A stretch of 49,485 nt of DNA from Bacteroidota bacterium (GTDB taxonomy: Bacteria > Bacteroidota > Bacteroidia > Bacteroidales > GCA-2711565), in NCBI GenBank assembly GCA_018816945.1, contig JAHIVC010000028.1, forward strand, positions 1 to 49,485, read 5' to 3'. Each line of letters opens with the position of its first letter. The first letter of the stretch is position 1. The position numbers and the translations under genes were made by a program. The notes below the pieces were generated by a model. It saw only the letters and a program-made list of their open reading frames with translations, made no database searches and was not told the origin of the DNA. Positions 32,151 through 42,124 of the stretch are shown here, in pieces.

Positions 32151-33554
32151 ATGAAAAAACTTATAAATAAAATATCAGGAAAGTCTCCGCTGATAGCAAT
32201 ATTGGTTGTGTTTTTCACGGTATCATGTTCAAAAGATTTTCTGGAGTTACAGCCGGAACAAGCAGTTTCAATGAGTCAGGCTTTGAAAACTAACGCTGAT
32301 TTTAATGCCGCTATTACAGGATGTTATGATGGATTGCAAAGCGGAAACTATTATGGTAAATTCTTTATTATGACTCCCGATGTTATGAGTGATGATGCCA
32401 AAGGAGGTGCTCTTGTTAACAGGGCTTCTGATTGGCATTCATACCAAGGATCATCTACCGATCGAAGTAACTTGGCTGAGAATATCTGGTCAATTGGTTA
32501 TAGGGTTATTGATCGTGCTAACAGAATTTTGGAATCAGGAACTGATCTGAATATTAATGAAATTAAAGGTCAGGCCTATGCTTTTAGAGCACTTGCTCAT
32601 TTTGATTTAGTTCGTATATATGCACAGCATTATACTTTTACCGCAGATGCATCACATTTGGGTGTGCCAATTGTTACAACAGTTGATCCATTAGCAAAAC
32701 CTGCGCGTAATACGGTCAAAGAAGTTTATGATCAGGTAATTGCCGATTTTAATTCATCACTTCAATTGATCAATGACAATAAAAACTCTTTTTACTTTTC
32801 AAAAAATGTTGTAAAAGCCTTATTGTCAAGAGTATATCTTTACAAAGAGGATTGGACTAATTCAGTGGCTATGGCGAATGATGTCATTAACAGTGGTAAA
32901 TATTCTCTGGTAAGCAATGCGAATTATGCCAAAATTTTCAGTACTGATCATAGCGCTGAAACAATCTTCGAAATTGACATGAACCCTACTGATAACAATG
33001 GCAGCGGTTCCCTTGCAGGTAATTATTTAGCTACAGGATATGCCGAATACTTACCATCCATGGATCTGGTAAATCTTATTCCCAATGGTGATGTTCGCAA
33101 AACATTGTTCAAAGAAGATACTAAACTTGGTGGTGGGGATTTTGGCTGGTTAAGGGTTAATAAATATAGCAATGCTTTAGGTTATGACAATACTCCTGTA
33201 ATTCGACTCTCAGAAGTTTATCTTAACCGAGCTGAGGCCAACTATCATTTGAATAATGCAAGTGCTGCTCAGGCTGATGTGAATCTTATTCGTAAGAGAG
33301 GTTTACCAACTGCCGCCAGTGTAACGGCAACAGGGGCTGCACTTCTAGAAGAAATATTACTTGAAAGAAGAATTGAGCTCTCATTCGAAGGTCATAGATT
33401 ATGGGATTTAACCAGAAATAAAAAGGGAGTTTTCAGAAATAATTGCACATCAACAACGTGTTCTGTTCCTTATCCTGATAATCGTTTCGTTTTAGCAATT
33501 GGTAAATTTGAGATTGATGCTAATGAGAATATTATTCAAAATCCAGGTTACTAG
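32151..33554 (+). CDS. SusD/RagB-type outer-membrane lipoprotein
   Basis: 467 residues, with a lipoprotein signal (VVFFTVSCSKDF, Cys26) and the SusD helical TPR-like core: ALKTNADFNAAITGCYDGL, IKGQAYAFRALAHFDLVRIYA, LLSRVYLY and the late RLSEVYLNRAEANYHL and LLERRIELSFEGHRLWDLTR motifs. It is the lid of the SusC pore and captures the substrate. Follows susC in the canonical order and ends at a strong terminator. Confidence 0.96.
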   Translation: MKKLINKISGKSPLIAILVVFFTVSCSKDFLELQPEQAVSMSQALKTNADFNAAITGCYDGLQSGNYYGKFFIMTPDVMSDDAKGGALVNRASDWHSYQGSSTDRSNLAENIWSIGYRVIDRANRILESGTDLNINEIKGQAYAFRALAHFDLVRIYAQHYTFTADASHLGVPIVTTVDPLAKPARNTVKEVYDQVIADFNSSLQLINDNKNSFYFSKNVVKALLSRVYLYKEDWTNSVAMANDVINSGKYSLVSNANYAKIFSTDHSAETIFEIDMNPTDNNGSGSLAGNYLATGYAEYLPSMDLVNLIPNGDVRKTLFKEDTKLGGGDFGWLRVNKYSNALGYDNTPVIRLSEVYLNRAEANYHLNNASAAQADVNLIRKRGLPTAASVTATGAALLEEILLERRIELSFEGHRLWDLTRNKKGVFRNNCTSTTCSVPYPDNRFVLAIGKFEIDANENIIQNPGY

Positions 33555-33598
33555 ATATTTGGTTCATAAATAGTGGTAATAATTGGGGAGGTTAGTAG

Positions 33599-33625
33599 AA
33601 AAGTCCCGCTTTTAGCGGGACTTTT
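33599..33625 (+). terminator. Rho-independent terminator after susD
   Basis: AAAAGTCCCGCT and AGCGGGACTTTT form a perfect 12-bp stem with a TTT loop, 45 bp after the SusD stop. Confidence 0.92.
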
Positions 33626-33824
33626 AAATCCTAAAGTTAGTTAAGAAAATTTTATGTTTTATAGGTGTAAATTATGATAACAAAAAATGAACAATTTTCC
33701 ATTAAATTCTTAACTTTAAAACCAATTTCTTAGCTAATGAAGATTAATATCAAAACCACTTGTCAAGAAATGAATTATTGTTCTGATAATTTGTGATATT
33801 GCAGTACAACAACCATCAAGAGTT

Positions 33825-34517
33825 ATGACAGAAAATATAGTTGCAGAAAACTTAAGACCATTTTTATCCATCGCCAAAATGATTGGATCTAGTTTCGGAA
33901 GAAATTGTGAAGTTATCCTTCATGATCTCTCAATTCCACAAAAATCAGTTGTTTTTGTTGTAAATGGGCATGTTACTGGACGTAAAGTTGGTCAACCTTT
34001 TGATCACCTTTTAAGTATTGTGTTGTCTTCCAAAGATTTTAAAGATGACTATTTAGCAAATTATCAAACTGTCGCTAAAGATGGTAGGTTGATCAAATCT
34101 TCTACCGTCTTAATTCGAGATGCTAAGAATTACTTAATTGGAGCTCTATGTATAAATTACGATATTTCAATGGCACAACCGATTCAAAATTTTATCAATG
34201 ATTTTGTTTCAACCAATACAACTGTAAAAAGAGAATCTGCATTAGCTGAAAGAATTCCTGAATCCTTTGATAACGAACCAGAATCGTCTGATAATATTAC
34301 TGAGACTACCAACGATTTAATCAGAAGAATTATTGGGAACGTTGATATAAAAAGCATGAAGCGGAAGGCAAGAGTTTCACTCATACAGTTTATGGAAGAA
34401 AAGGGAGTCTTTCTGATAAAAGGGTCAATTGATACGGTTGCAGAAATGATGCAAATATCAAAAGTTACGGTTTACAGCTATCTCGATGTTCTAAAAAAAC
34501 AGAAGCTTAATAAATAA
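33825..34517 (+). CDS. YheO/DauR-type transcriptional regulator
   Basis: 230 residues. The N-terminal half (about 10-120) is a YheO-like PAS domain, with FGRNCEVILHDLSIPQKSVVFV and GHVTGRKVGQP. The C-terminal part (about 170-225) is the DauR-type helix-turn-helix with IDTVAEMMQISKVTVYSYL. The founding member DauR controls D-arginine use; others respond to amino-acid-like ligands. Between them is a hydrophilic linker of about 35 residues. It is the first gene of a four-gene rightward operon (16-bp gap to the hydrolase gene). Confidence 0.9.
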   Translation: MTENIVAENLRPFLSIAKMIGSSFGRNCEVILHDLSIPQKSVVFVVNGHVTGRKVGQPFDHLLSIVLSSKDFKDDYLANYQTVAKDGRLIKSSTVLIRDAKNYLIGALCINYDISMAQPIQNFINDFVSTNTTVKRESALAERIPESFDNEPESSDNITETTNDLIRRIIGNVDIKSMKRKARVSLIQFMEEKGVFLIKGSIDTVAEMMQISKVTVYSYLDVLKKQKLNK

Positions 34518-34533
34518 AAACAACAAAACAATC

Positions 34534-36060
34534 ATGATATCGAAGAAACTATTATTTATAATAGGGCTAATGTTGTGCATTAACACATCAATGAATGCCC
34601 AAAAGAAAACTTTTCATACTTCAAAAGCACCTGCACCGAAAGCCGGAAGTATGTTTATATTCCCTGAGCGGATAATCCTTAAAGATGGGGGATTTTATAA
34701 TGCAGAACGGGCAACAATGTTTGTTCCATTAAATCGATCAGTAAAAAACAGCGATGTTATATCTTTGGATGTTTATCGCTTTAAAGCATCGGGAAAGGCA
34801 AATCCAAATACACCTCCCATTTTTTATCTTCATGGAGGGCCTAGCTTTGAGGGCTTGGAAGATCAGTTAAAAGAGATTGGAAATTTTGAGAAAAATTGGC
34901 AATTCATGCTGGATGTTGCTGACGTTGTAATTGTTAGTCAACGAGGAATTGGCCCTTCAAAACCTACTACAACAATTGAAACCACTCAGGAAACTTTTCC
35001 GCCAGATGTTGCCTATAACAACGAGCAGGCAATTGAAAGTCTGCAAAAATTATTGGCAAAGGAAAGAAAGGAATGGGAAGATTTAGGGCTCGACCTTAAA
35101 GGTTTCACAGTGCTTGAAGCTGCTGAAGATGTAAATGATGTGCGAAAAGCTTTTGGATATGACAAGATTACCATATGGGGCGGAAGTTTCGGATCACATT
35201 GGGGAATGTCATTGATGCGTTTACATCCTGAAATTATTGAACGTGCCATTCTTAGAGGTATGGAAGGGCCTGATCACACTTATGATCACCCAGGACACAC
35301 ATGGAATGTCTATAAAAGAATGGCAGAAGAAGCAGAGAATTCACCAGAACTGCAAGGACTCATTCCTGAAGGCGGGCTTATTGCCGCAGTCGAAACAATT
35401 GTCAAAAGACTTGAAAACAAACCCATTACAGTCGAAGTTAAAGACCCTAAAACCGGCAATGTTCAAAATGTTTTATTTGATGCCCATTCAGCCAGGCAAC
35501 TTTCAAGAGGATATTCAAATAGCCTGGAATCATGGCCGGCCGACATTATAACCCTCTATAATGGAGACTTTACAAAAGCCGCAGAAAATGTGATTAAAAA
35601 GTATAAAAATAGCGAGCGCACTTTCAAAACTGCAAGTTATTATGTGCTTGATTGCGGATCAGGAATAACTGCAGAGCGACTTGAAGAACATTTGGCAGAC
35701 CCTGCTACTCAAATTCTTGAAACCGGATGGGGTTACATCAATGGTTGTCCATGTTGGGACAGTGATTTAGGCGATGATTTCCGTAAAAATTTTGAAACAG
35801 ATATTCCAACAGTAATTGTTCAGGGTACATGGGATAGAAGCACTCCTTATGAAAATGCACTCGAATTAGTTCCTTACTTTAAAGACTCTAAATTTATTCC
35901 TTTTAAAAGAGGACCTCATGGTGCAATAAAAGTTGCGTTGCAAGTTTCAGAGGATTTTAAAAAAGGCATACTTAGATTTGTGGAAAGTGGTGACCGTTCT
36001 GAATTACCCGATAAAGTGGAACTACCAACTCTCAAATGGACAGTGCCCCAAATTAAATAA
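34534..36060 (+). CDS. Secreted alpha/beta hydrolase, proline iminopeptidase/tripeptidyl peptidase-like
   Basis: 508 residues with a signal peptide (ending near SMNAQ). Oxyanion-hole motif FYLHGGPS (98-104), nucleophile GGSFG with Ser218, likely acid Asp in GTWDRSTPYENA and His in KRGPHGAI. Large cap domain between strands. This layout is that of S33 exo-peptidases releasing N-terminal residues or tripeptides. A Cys-rich patch (INGCPCWDSD) near the acid is unusual. It follows the YheO-type regulator. Confidence 0.85.
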   Translation: MISKKLLFIIGLMLCINTSMNAQKKTFHTSKAPAPKAGSMFIFPERIILKDGGFYNAERATMFVPLNRSVKNSDVISLDVYRFKASGKANPNTPPIFYLHGGPSFEGLEDQLKEIGNFEKNWQFMLDVADVVIVSQRGIGPSKPTTTIETTQETFPPDVAYNNEQAIESLQKLLAKERKEWEDLGLDLKGFTVLEAAEDVNDVRKAFGYDKITIWGGSFGSHWGMSLMRLHPEIIERAILRGMEGPDHTYDHPGHTWNVYKRMAEEAENSPELQGLIPEGGLIAAVETIVKRLENKPITVEVKDPKTGNVQNVLFDAHSARQLSRGYSNSLESWPADIITLYNGDFTKAAENVIKKYKNSERTFKTASYYVLDCGSGITAERLEEHLADPATQILETGWGYINGCPCWDSDLGDDFRKNFETDIPTVIVQGTWDRSTPYENALELVPYFKDSKFIPFKRGPHGAIKVALQVSEDFKKGILRFVESGDRSELPDKVELPTLKWTVPQIK

Positions 36061-36129
36061 TATGGCTAATAATTACGCCCCGAAGAATTAACTCTAGGAG
36101 CCATTTACTAACACATTTAATTAATAAAA

Positions 36130-37401
36130 ATGAGACAATATAATACGAATGGATTATTCCCAGCTAAGTTATTAAAAGAAATCAGAAATCAGTTTGTTTA
36201 TGTTGATTGGGATCCATATACAGGCAAACGCATATTTTTTGAAGCTGCTTCTGGTTCTTGCCGGCCAAAAGGAGTTGTTGAAGCAATGGCTAAAGAAACT
36301 GCCCTGCCCGACCAGCAAGGAAGGCTTAATCCAGGTGCAGCTCATTCAGACGAGATTACGGCTAAAGGAATTGCAGACCTGATGACTTTTTTTGGTGCAA
36401 AATCAGGCCAGACAATACCTGGCTGGAGCAGCAGTCATGTTATTTACAGAATTACGGATGCTGTGTTATCATCAGTTCCCGGAACAAATGTAGTCACAAC
36501 AGGTCTCGACCACGCTTCGGTAAGAAGTGCATTAACCCAATTTGCAGAAAAATACCATAAGGAAGAACGCATCGCAGAACCCGATTTAGAAACTGGTTCT
36601 GTTAAGATTTCAAATATTTTAAGTAAAATTGACAAAAACACTTGTTTTCTGGTCGTTACCCACTTATCAAATGTTACAGGCGAAATATATGATGTAAAAA
36701 CCATTGTTGAAGAGGCAAGAAAAATTAAACCTGATTTATTTATCATGGTTGACGGTGTTCAATACACACCATCAGGACTTGTTGATGTTGAAGATATTGG
36801 AGCTGATGCTTACGTTATGGCTCCTTATAAAAATTATGGCGTTAAAGGCTGTGGTTACGCCCATGCTTCAGACAGGTTAGCAAATCTGCCCCACTGGAAA
36901 TACATTTTTAAACCATCAAATAGCTGGGATTTAGGCGGAGTTGAACACCAATCATATGCAGCCTGGTCGGCTGTTGTCGATTATTTATGCTGGCTTGGGA
37001 GCTTTTTTAACAGCTCTCTCGACAGAAGAGAACTTGTCGTAACGGCAATGAACAGAATTAAAGCCCATCAGGAAGGCCTTTTATCAATCTTGCTTAAAGG
37101 AACCGATGAAACTCCCGGATTTGATCAAATGGAAAAAGTTACAGTTTATGGAATGGGAGATGATCTAACAAAACAATCGTTGCTAGTCGGATTTAATATT
37201 GAAGGTATCGAATCTGAAAGAGTTTGTGAATTATATAAAGAAAAACAACTCAGGCTTCATGCCCCCGGGCATGATCCATTCTTTGCAGCCATGTTAAAAC
37301 AACTCGGGATTTCAAGTTTTGTAAGACTCTCAGGCTCTCACTATAATTCGCCAGAAGAGATTGAAATTTTTCTGAAAGCGACTGCTTCTATCATTAATTA
37401 G
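36130..37401 (+). CDS. Class V aminotransferase-fold PLP enzyme
   Basis: 423 residues, fold type I of the cysteine desulfurase/kynureninase group. PLP lysine Lys234 in APYKNYG, Asp208 and Gln211 in FIMVDGVQYTPSG and His178 in VVTHLSNVTGE are seen. The C-terminal loop lacks the catalytic Cys of typical group I/II cysteine desulfurases, so sulfur transfer is doubtful; an amino-acid lyase, desulfurase-like or epimerase reaction is possible. No signal peptide, so it acts inside the cell, perhaps on the product of the secreted peptidase encoded just upstream. Confidence 0.85.
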   Translation: MRQYNTNGLFPAKLLKEIRNQFVYVDWDPYTGKRIFFEAASGSCRPKGVVEAMAKETALPDQQGRLNPGAAHSDEITAKGIADLMTFFGAKSGQTIPGWSSSHVIYRITDAVLSSVPGTNVVTTGLDHASVRSALTQFAEKYHKEERIAEPDLETGSVKISNILSKIDKNTCFLVVTHLSNVTGEIYDVKTIVEEARKIKPDLFIMVDGVQYTPSGLVDVEDIGADAYVMAPYKNYGVKGCGYAHASDRLANLPHWKYIFKPSNSWDLGGVEHQSYAAWSAVVDYLCWLGSFFNSSLDRRELVVTAMNRIKAHQEGLLSILLKGTDETPGFDQMEKVTVYGMGDDLTKQSLLVGFNIEGIESERVCELYKEKQLRLHAPGHDPFFAAMLKQLGISSFVRLSGSHYNSPEEIEIFLKATASIIN

Positions 37402-37460
37402 ATTATTTAAATCGATGATTGTTATTAAAAATATTTTTTCAGAATACGAAAGTAGCTAAA

Positions 37461-40400
37461 ATGAAAAATTCCAATAGTTTGTTTTGTAATTATAAAGTTA
37501 AGTTAATTTTAAAAATGAGTGTGATGATTATCACACTCATTTTTTCTATGGTAAAAGAAGCAAATGCTCAAAATCAGAATAATATTAATTCTGAAATGAT
37601 TAAAAACCTGGAATGGTCAAATATTGGCCCCAAACGTGGAGGCAGGTCCATTGCAGTGGCAGGAAGTTCTATACGCCCTTATGAATATTATTTTGGAGCA
37701 ACCGGAGGCGGATTATGGAAAACAACTGATGGAGGAAATAGTTGGGATCCGATAACCGATGGACAATTAAAAAGTTCTTCAGTAGGTGCAGTGGCAGTTT
37801 CACAATCAAATCCCGACATAGTTTATATTGGGATGGGAGAATCTCAATTGCGACAAAACGTATTGCAAGGCGATGGGGTTTATCGTTCAACAGATGCCGG
37901 TAAAAGCTGGAATCATATTGGATTAGAAGAGACTCAGGCTATCAGTAGAATCCGAATTCATCCGAACGATCCAAACAGGGTATATGTTGCCGCATTGGGT
38001 CATCCATTTGCTTCAAACATGGAAAGAGGAATCTTTAGGACAAAGGATGGTGGTATATCATGGGATCAAATATTGTATAAAAATGATCAGACTGGAGCAA
38101 TAGATCTTGTACTTGACCCGAACAATCCGGAAATTATGTATGCTACTCTTTGGGAAGTATATAGAAAGCCTTGGATTTTGTGGAGTGGTGGTTCTGGATC
38201 AGGCCTCTATAAATCAGTTGATGGTGGAGATAATTGGACAGAAATTACAAGAAATCCTGGATTACCAGAAGGTATTTGGGGGAAAAGTACGGTTACACTT
38301 TCTGGCGCTGATTCGAAAAGAATTTATGTAAACATTGAAGCTGAAAATGGAGGATTATACAGATCGGATGACGGTGGAATAACTTTTGCTTTGATAAACA
38401 ATCATAGAGATTTATGGCAACGTGCTTTCTACTTTTTAAGAATTCAGGCAGATCCAAATGATCGTGATGTAATTTATATTCTAAGTTTTAAATTAATCAA
38501 ATCTGTGGATGGTGGTAAATCTTTCAAATATTTACCTGAAACACATGTAGACCATCATGACTTATGGATAGACCCTCTTAATCCTGAGCGAATGATTAAC
38601 GGGAATGATGGAGGTGGAGTAGTGTCAGTTAATGGTGGACAAACCTGGACTCATATGAGATATCCAACGGCACAGATTTACCGTTTAAGTGTTACCAATG
38701 ATTTCCCATATCATGTTGCAGGAGGCCAGCAGGATAATTCTACAGTAGTCGTACCATCTGATGGAGGCTACCTTAGAAATGAAAGATTAGAACCCGGAGA
38801 AATGATGTATGCTGCAGGTGGTGGTGAAAATGGCTATGTTGTGCAGCATCCAACTAAACTTAATATTTTTTATTCAGGCAGAACCAATGCTTTGGATAGG
38901 TATGACCGAAATACTGGTTTAGTAACAGATATTCAGCCATTTCCAAGAATCGTAATGGGAGAAGCTGCAGAAGTTATGCCCGAAAGATGGAATTGGAATT
39001 ATCCAATTGCTGTAACCGATTTAGAGCCTGATGCCATTTATGTCGGCTCTCAATATTTATGGAAATCATCAGATCAAGGTCAAAATTGGAAAAAAATTAG
39101 TCCCGATTTAACCCGGGCTGATCGAAGTACAATGGGTAATTCAGGAGGTCCAATTGTTCTTGATCAGGATGGACCAGAGATTTATGCCACTATTTACACC
39201 ATCGAACCATCCCCGCATAATGCAAATACAATTTGGGTAGGTTCTGATGATGGATTGATTCATTTGACCCGCGACGGTGGGAAAAAATGGTCAAATGTTA
39301 CACCTTCTGATTTGCCAATAAATAGTAAGGTCAGCTCAATCGAATCATCCCCTCATAATCCGGCAGTTGCTTATGTAACAGCAAGAAGGTATGAAATGGG
39401 TGACAGAAGACCCTATGTATGGAAAACCGAAGATTTTGGACTTACCTGGAATAAAATTGTCGATGGCATAGATGAAAATGATTTTGGACATTCAATATGT
39501 GAAGATCCAATAAAAGAAGGGCTATTATTTTTGGGTACTGAACATGGAGTTTATGTTTCATTTAATAGTGGGATGAATTGGCAAAGCTTTGCAAATAATT
39601 TACCTAATACTCCGGTAATGGGTATTGCTATAAAACAAAATGATTTGGTAATAGCAACGCATGGACGCTCATTTTGGAAAATGGAAAACATTGAATTGCT
39701 TCGTCAGATTTCAACTTCAGATATTTTTGAAAAAGAATTCCATTTATTCAAACCTACAAATGCCATCAGACGTGCAGTTCCTGTAACCATCGATTTTTAT
39801 GCAAAGCATAAAGACCGTGAGGTAAAACTTGAGATTGTTGATACAGATGGAAACTTGGTGATTCAGTTATTCAATAAAAAAATTCAAAATCCGGGGATGT
39901 ATAGATTTATTTGGAATCTCAGATATGAAGGTGCAACCTCATTTCCAAATATTATTCTCGAAGGTGGCAATCCCAGAAGAGGTCCTTGGGCTCCCCCCGG
40001 GAATTATTCGGTGAAACTCACTCTTAACAAAGAAGTTCAAATACAAAATATTAAAGTGGAAAAAGATCCAAGGTTGATAGAAGTTTCAAATGAAGATTTG
40101 AAAGCCCAATTTGATCTTGCAATGAAAATAAAAAATTGTGAAAGTGCAGCAAATGAGGGAGTTATTCTGTATCGAAAATTAAAGAATGAGCTTGAGAATA
40201 GATTGAATCTGTCAAAGAATAAAAGTCTTCATAAAGAAGCCAATTTATTCATCCAACAAATAACCAAAATCGCTGATAATTTATATCAACTTAAAAATCA
40301 GAGCCCGAAGGATAAAATTGCAAATCCTATTCGATTAAATGATCGTTTAACAGGATTGAGAAGTCATCTTGAAGAAGGTGATATGAAACCAACTTTAAGT

Positions 40401-40535
40401 TACCTAAGGGTATACGAACAACTCTCTGCAGAACTAAAGATACATTTAGATGAACTAGAAGGATTATTAAATAACGATTTACCGGCGTTAAATAAAAGAC
40501 TCAAGCATTTAAATCTTGAAACAATAAAATTATAG
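37461..40535 (+). CDS. Secreted BNR/Asp-box beta-propeller protein (sortilin/VPS10-like)
   Basis: 1024 residues from the ATG at 37461 (an in-frame TTG at 37419 and an inner ATG at 37515 are alternatives), with a signal peptide ending near KEANAQ. At least ten Asp-box repeats, for example TTDGGNSW, STDAGKSW, TKDGGISW, SVDGGDNW, SVNGGQTW, SSDQGQNW and TRDGGKKW, forming one or two beta-propellers up to about residue 740. The C-terminal 250 residues contain a FlgD-like beta region (LEIVDTDGNLVIQLF, GMYRFIWNLRYEG) and a helical end. Such proteins are widespread in Bacteroidota; substrate or binding partner unknown. Last gene of the YheO operon. Confidence 0.88.
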   Translation: MKNSNSLFCNYKVKLILKMSVMIITLIFSMVKEANAQNQNNINSEMIKNLEWSNIGPKRGGRSIAVAGSSIRPYEYYFGATGGGLWKTTDGGNSWDPITDGQLKSSSVGAVAVSQSNPDIVYIGMGESQLRQNVLQGDGVYRSTDAGKSWNHIGLEETQAISRIRIHPNDPNRVYVAALGHPFASNMERGIFRTKDGGISWDQILYKNDQTGAIDLVLDPNNPEIMYATLWEVYRKPWILWSGGSGSGLYKSVDGGDNWTEITRNPGLPEGIWGKSTVTLSGADSKRIYVNIEAENGGLYRSDDGGITFALINNHRDLWQRAFYFLRIQADPNDRDVIYILSFKLIKSVDGGKSFKYLPETHVDHHDLWIDPLNPERMINGNDGGGVVSVNGGQTWTHMRYPTAQIYRLSVTNDFPYHVAGGQQDNSTVVVPSDGGYLRNERLEPGEMMYAAGGGENGYVVQHPTKLNIFYSGRTNALDRYDRNTGLVTDIQPFPRIVMGEAAEVMPERWNWNYPIAVTDLEPDAIYVGSQYLWKSSDQGQNWKKISPDLTRADRSTMGNSGGPIVLDQDGPEIYATIYTIEPSPHNANTIWVGSDDGLIHLTRDGGKKWSNVTPSDLPINSKVSSIESSPHNPAVAYVTARRYEMGDRRPYVWKTEDFGLTWNKIVDGIDENDFGHSICEDPIKEGLLFLGTEHGVYVSFNSGMNWQSFANNLPNTPVMGIAIKQNDLVIATHGRSFWKMENIELLRQISTSDIFEKEFHLFKPTNAIRRAVPVTIDFYAKHKDREVKLEIVDTDGNLVIQLFNKKIQNPGMYRFIWNLRYEGATSFPNIILEGGNPRRGPWAPPGNYSVKLTLNKEVQIQNIKVEKDPRLIEVSNEDLKAQFDLAMKIKNCESAANEGVILYRKLKNELENRLNLSKNKSLHKEANLFIQQITKIADNLYQLKNQSPKDKIANPIRLNDRLTGLRSHLEEGDMKPTLSYLRVYEQLSAELKIHLDELEGLLNNDLPALNKRLKHLNLETIKL

Positions 40536-40576
40536 GTGCTGGTGGGTTTACTTCCTGAATTTATTAAGGATTATTA

Positions 40577-40610
40577 GGGCGTATATTTTGAATGTACGCC
40601 CTTATTTTTG
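40577..40610. terminator. Terminator between convergent operons
   Basis: GGGCGTA / TACGCCC, an 11-nt loop, then TTATTTTTG on the plus strand. It separates the BNR-protein operon from the leftward RidA/metalloprotease operon. Confidence 0.8.
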
Positions 40611-40664
40611 TCAGAAAGTTTTGTGGATTATGAATAGCCGAAAGAAGTTGCGATCAAAATTGAT

Positions 40665-41228
40665 TTATTCTTCAACTTCAACAATCATCTCAATCTCCAC
40701 AGCCTGACCTCTAGGCAGAGAGGCCATCCCAACTGCTGCACGTGCATGCATGCCTCTTTCTCCAAAAACGGCTACCATCAAATCTGAAAAACCATTTATC
40801 ACTTTAGGTTGATCTATAAATGATGGATCGGAATTGACCATTCCCAGTACTTTTACAATTCGTTTTACTTTTTTCAAATCACCGAGCATTTGCTTTAAAA
40901 CAGATAACTGATTAATCGCTGTTATTCGTGCTGCTTCATACCCTTCTTCGATACTCACATCAACACCAAGTTTTCCGGTAATTTCTGTGCCGTCAGATCG
41001 CTTAGGTCCTTTCCCTGCCAAAAAGATGAGGTTGCCGGTTCTGACACCATTGACATAATTAGCAACGGGTTGGGGTGGTTCAGGCAAAATTATGCCTAAG
41101 GCAGCAAGTTTTGCTTCAGGATCGTAAGTGTTTACATCAGCTTCAAAAGAAGTACTTGCCGGACTACCACATCCATTCGAAAAGATATAAACTATAGAGA
41201 CCATTATTAAAAAAACATTTTGCATCAT
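40665..41228 (-). CDS. Exported RidA-family protein, probable lipoprotein
   Basis: 187 residues. The C-terminal 140 form a RidA domain (PPQPVANYVNGVRTGNLIFL, then LPRGQAVEIEMIVEVEE), extended relative to the cytoplasmic one at 21.2 kb. The N-terminus is a signal sequence ending in IFSNGC, a loose lipobox with Cys20. The usual Arg of active RidA (PAR context) is replaced by the region MHARAAVGMASLPRGQ. An exported RidA cannot protect cytoplasmic PLP enzymes, so its job is unclear. Last gene of the leftward sulfatase operon. Confidence 0.85.
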   Translation of the reverse strand: MMQNVFLIMVSIVYIFSNGCGSPASTSFEADVNTYDPEAKLAALGIILPEPPQPVANYVNGVRTGNLIFLAGKGPKRSDGTEITGKLGVDVSIEEGYEAARITAINQLSVLKQMLGDLKKVKRIVKVLGMVNSDPSFIDQPKVINGFSDLMVAVFGERGMHARAAVGMASLPRGQAVEIEMIVEVEE

Positions 41229-41275
41229 TCAACTATTTAGATTTTAAATTTTTCATGAAGAATAAAAGATATTTA

Positions 41276-42106
41276 TTACTTTAATTTACGTTCAAGTGCT
41301 TCTAGTCGAGCTGTTTCTATTTGTGCTTTGGTTAATGAATAACCTTCGGAACCTCCAGACATCAAACAATCATAAGGACATTCGTTATGTTTTAATTTCA
41401 AAACATGACCCAATTCATGAGAAGCGGTTCTGGAAAGTGATCCTTTGACAAATTCATTATGATATTCGGTAAGTAATGTTTTTTCCGGAATACCTCCGCC
41501 ATTATGTTTATTTGACCATGTTCCAAGAACACAATGACCATCAAATCCGCCAGTCATTGCATTACCTTGAGAAGTATTTCCAATAAATGGGAATAAATAA
41601 ATATGAAATAGATTCTTGCCCAATTCATCAGGTTTACTTCTGTATTGTGGTTGCATTAACGAATATAATAGCGGCAGACGAGCGGGATCTGATTCACCTT
41701 CCGAATTTCTTCCGCAATTAACAATATAATTAATTGCTTGCTCGTAAGTATCATTCTTAACAACATCTTCTTCAATAATTGATTCAATTACCCACTTTAT
41801 TTTTGCCTGGCTCCAGATTGCATTTACCTCCGGAATTATAATTTCTCTAACATCGTTGGGGGTTACCCAAGTATTCATGCTTACTCCTGTCGGATGAAGC
41901 ATTATAATATCTTTCATGATGTGAATTCGTAAATTTAATTCATAAACTGGTACTACAACCTCTTCATCATCATTTGGATTAACATCAGGTAAAACATCAT
42001 TAGAACGTTTTGAACAACTACTCAAGAACACAAACACCAAAAAAAGCAAACAAGAAAAACACAGACGTATTTTAATTGAAAAAAATGAGCTTATGCAGGC
42101 TTTCAT
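41276..42106 (-). CDS. Metzincin-type zinc metalloprotease, lipoprotein
   Basis: 276 residues. Lipoprotein signal (FVFLSSCSKR, Cys31). Zinc site H230-E231-LG-H234-VLKLK-H240 (HExxHxxxxxH) followed by Met249 in CPYDCLM, the Met-turn of metzincins. Two cysteines (243 and 247) flank the turn. It is a close paralogue of the next gene, 18 bp upstream: both share the RIHIMKDI-type region and FHIYLFPFIGNTSQGNAM. Probable cell-surface endopeptidase; specific family not recognised. Confidence 0.86.
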   Translation of the reverse strand: MKACISSFFSIKIRLCFSCLLFLVFVFLSSCSKRSNDVLPDVNPNDDEEVVVPVYELNLRIHIMKDIIMLHPTGVSMNTWVTPNDVREIIIPEVNAIWSQAKIKWVIESIIEEDVVKNDTYEQAINYIVNCGRNSEGESDPARLPLLYSLMQPQYRSKPDELGKNLFHIYLFPFIGNTSQGNAMTGGFDGHCVLGTWSNKHNGGGIPEKTLLTEYHNEFVKGSLSRTASHELGHVLKLKHNECPYDCLMSGGSEGYSLTKAQIETARLEALERKLK

Positions 42107-42124
42107 TGTTAATAAATCTTAAAA

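Noticed and set aside
37419-37460. TTG start for the BNR-repeat protein
   Set aside because: The ATG at 37461 is better placed before the signal sequence; the upstream codons add nothing conserved.
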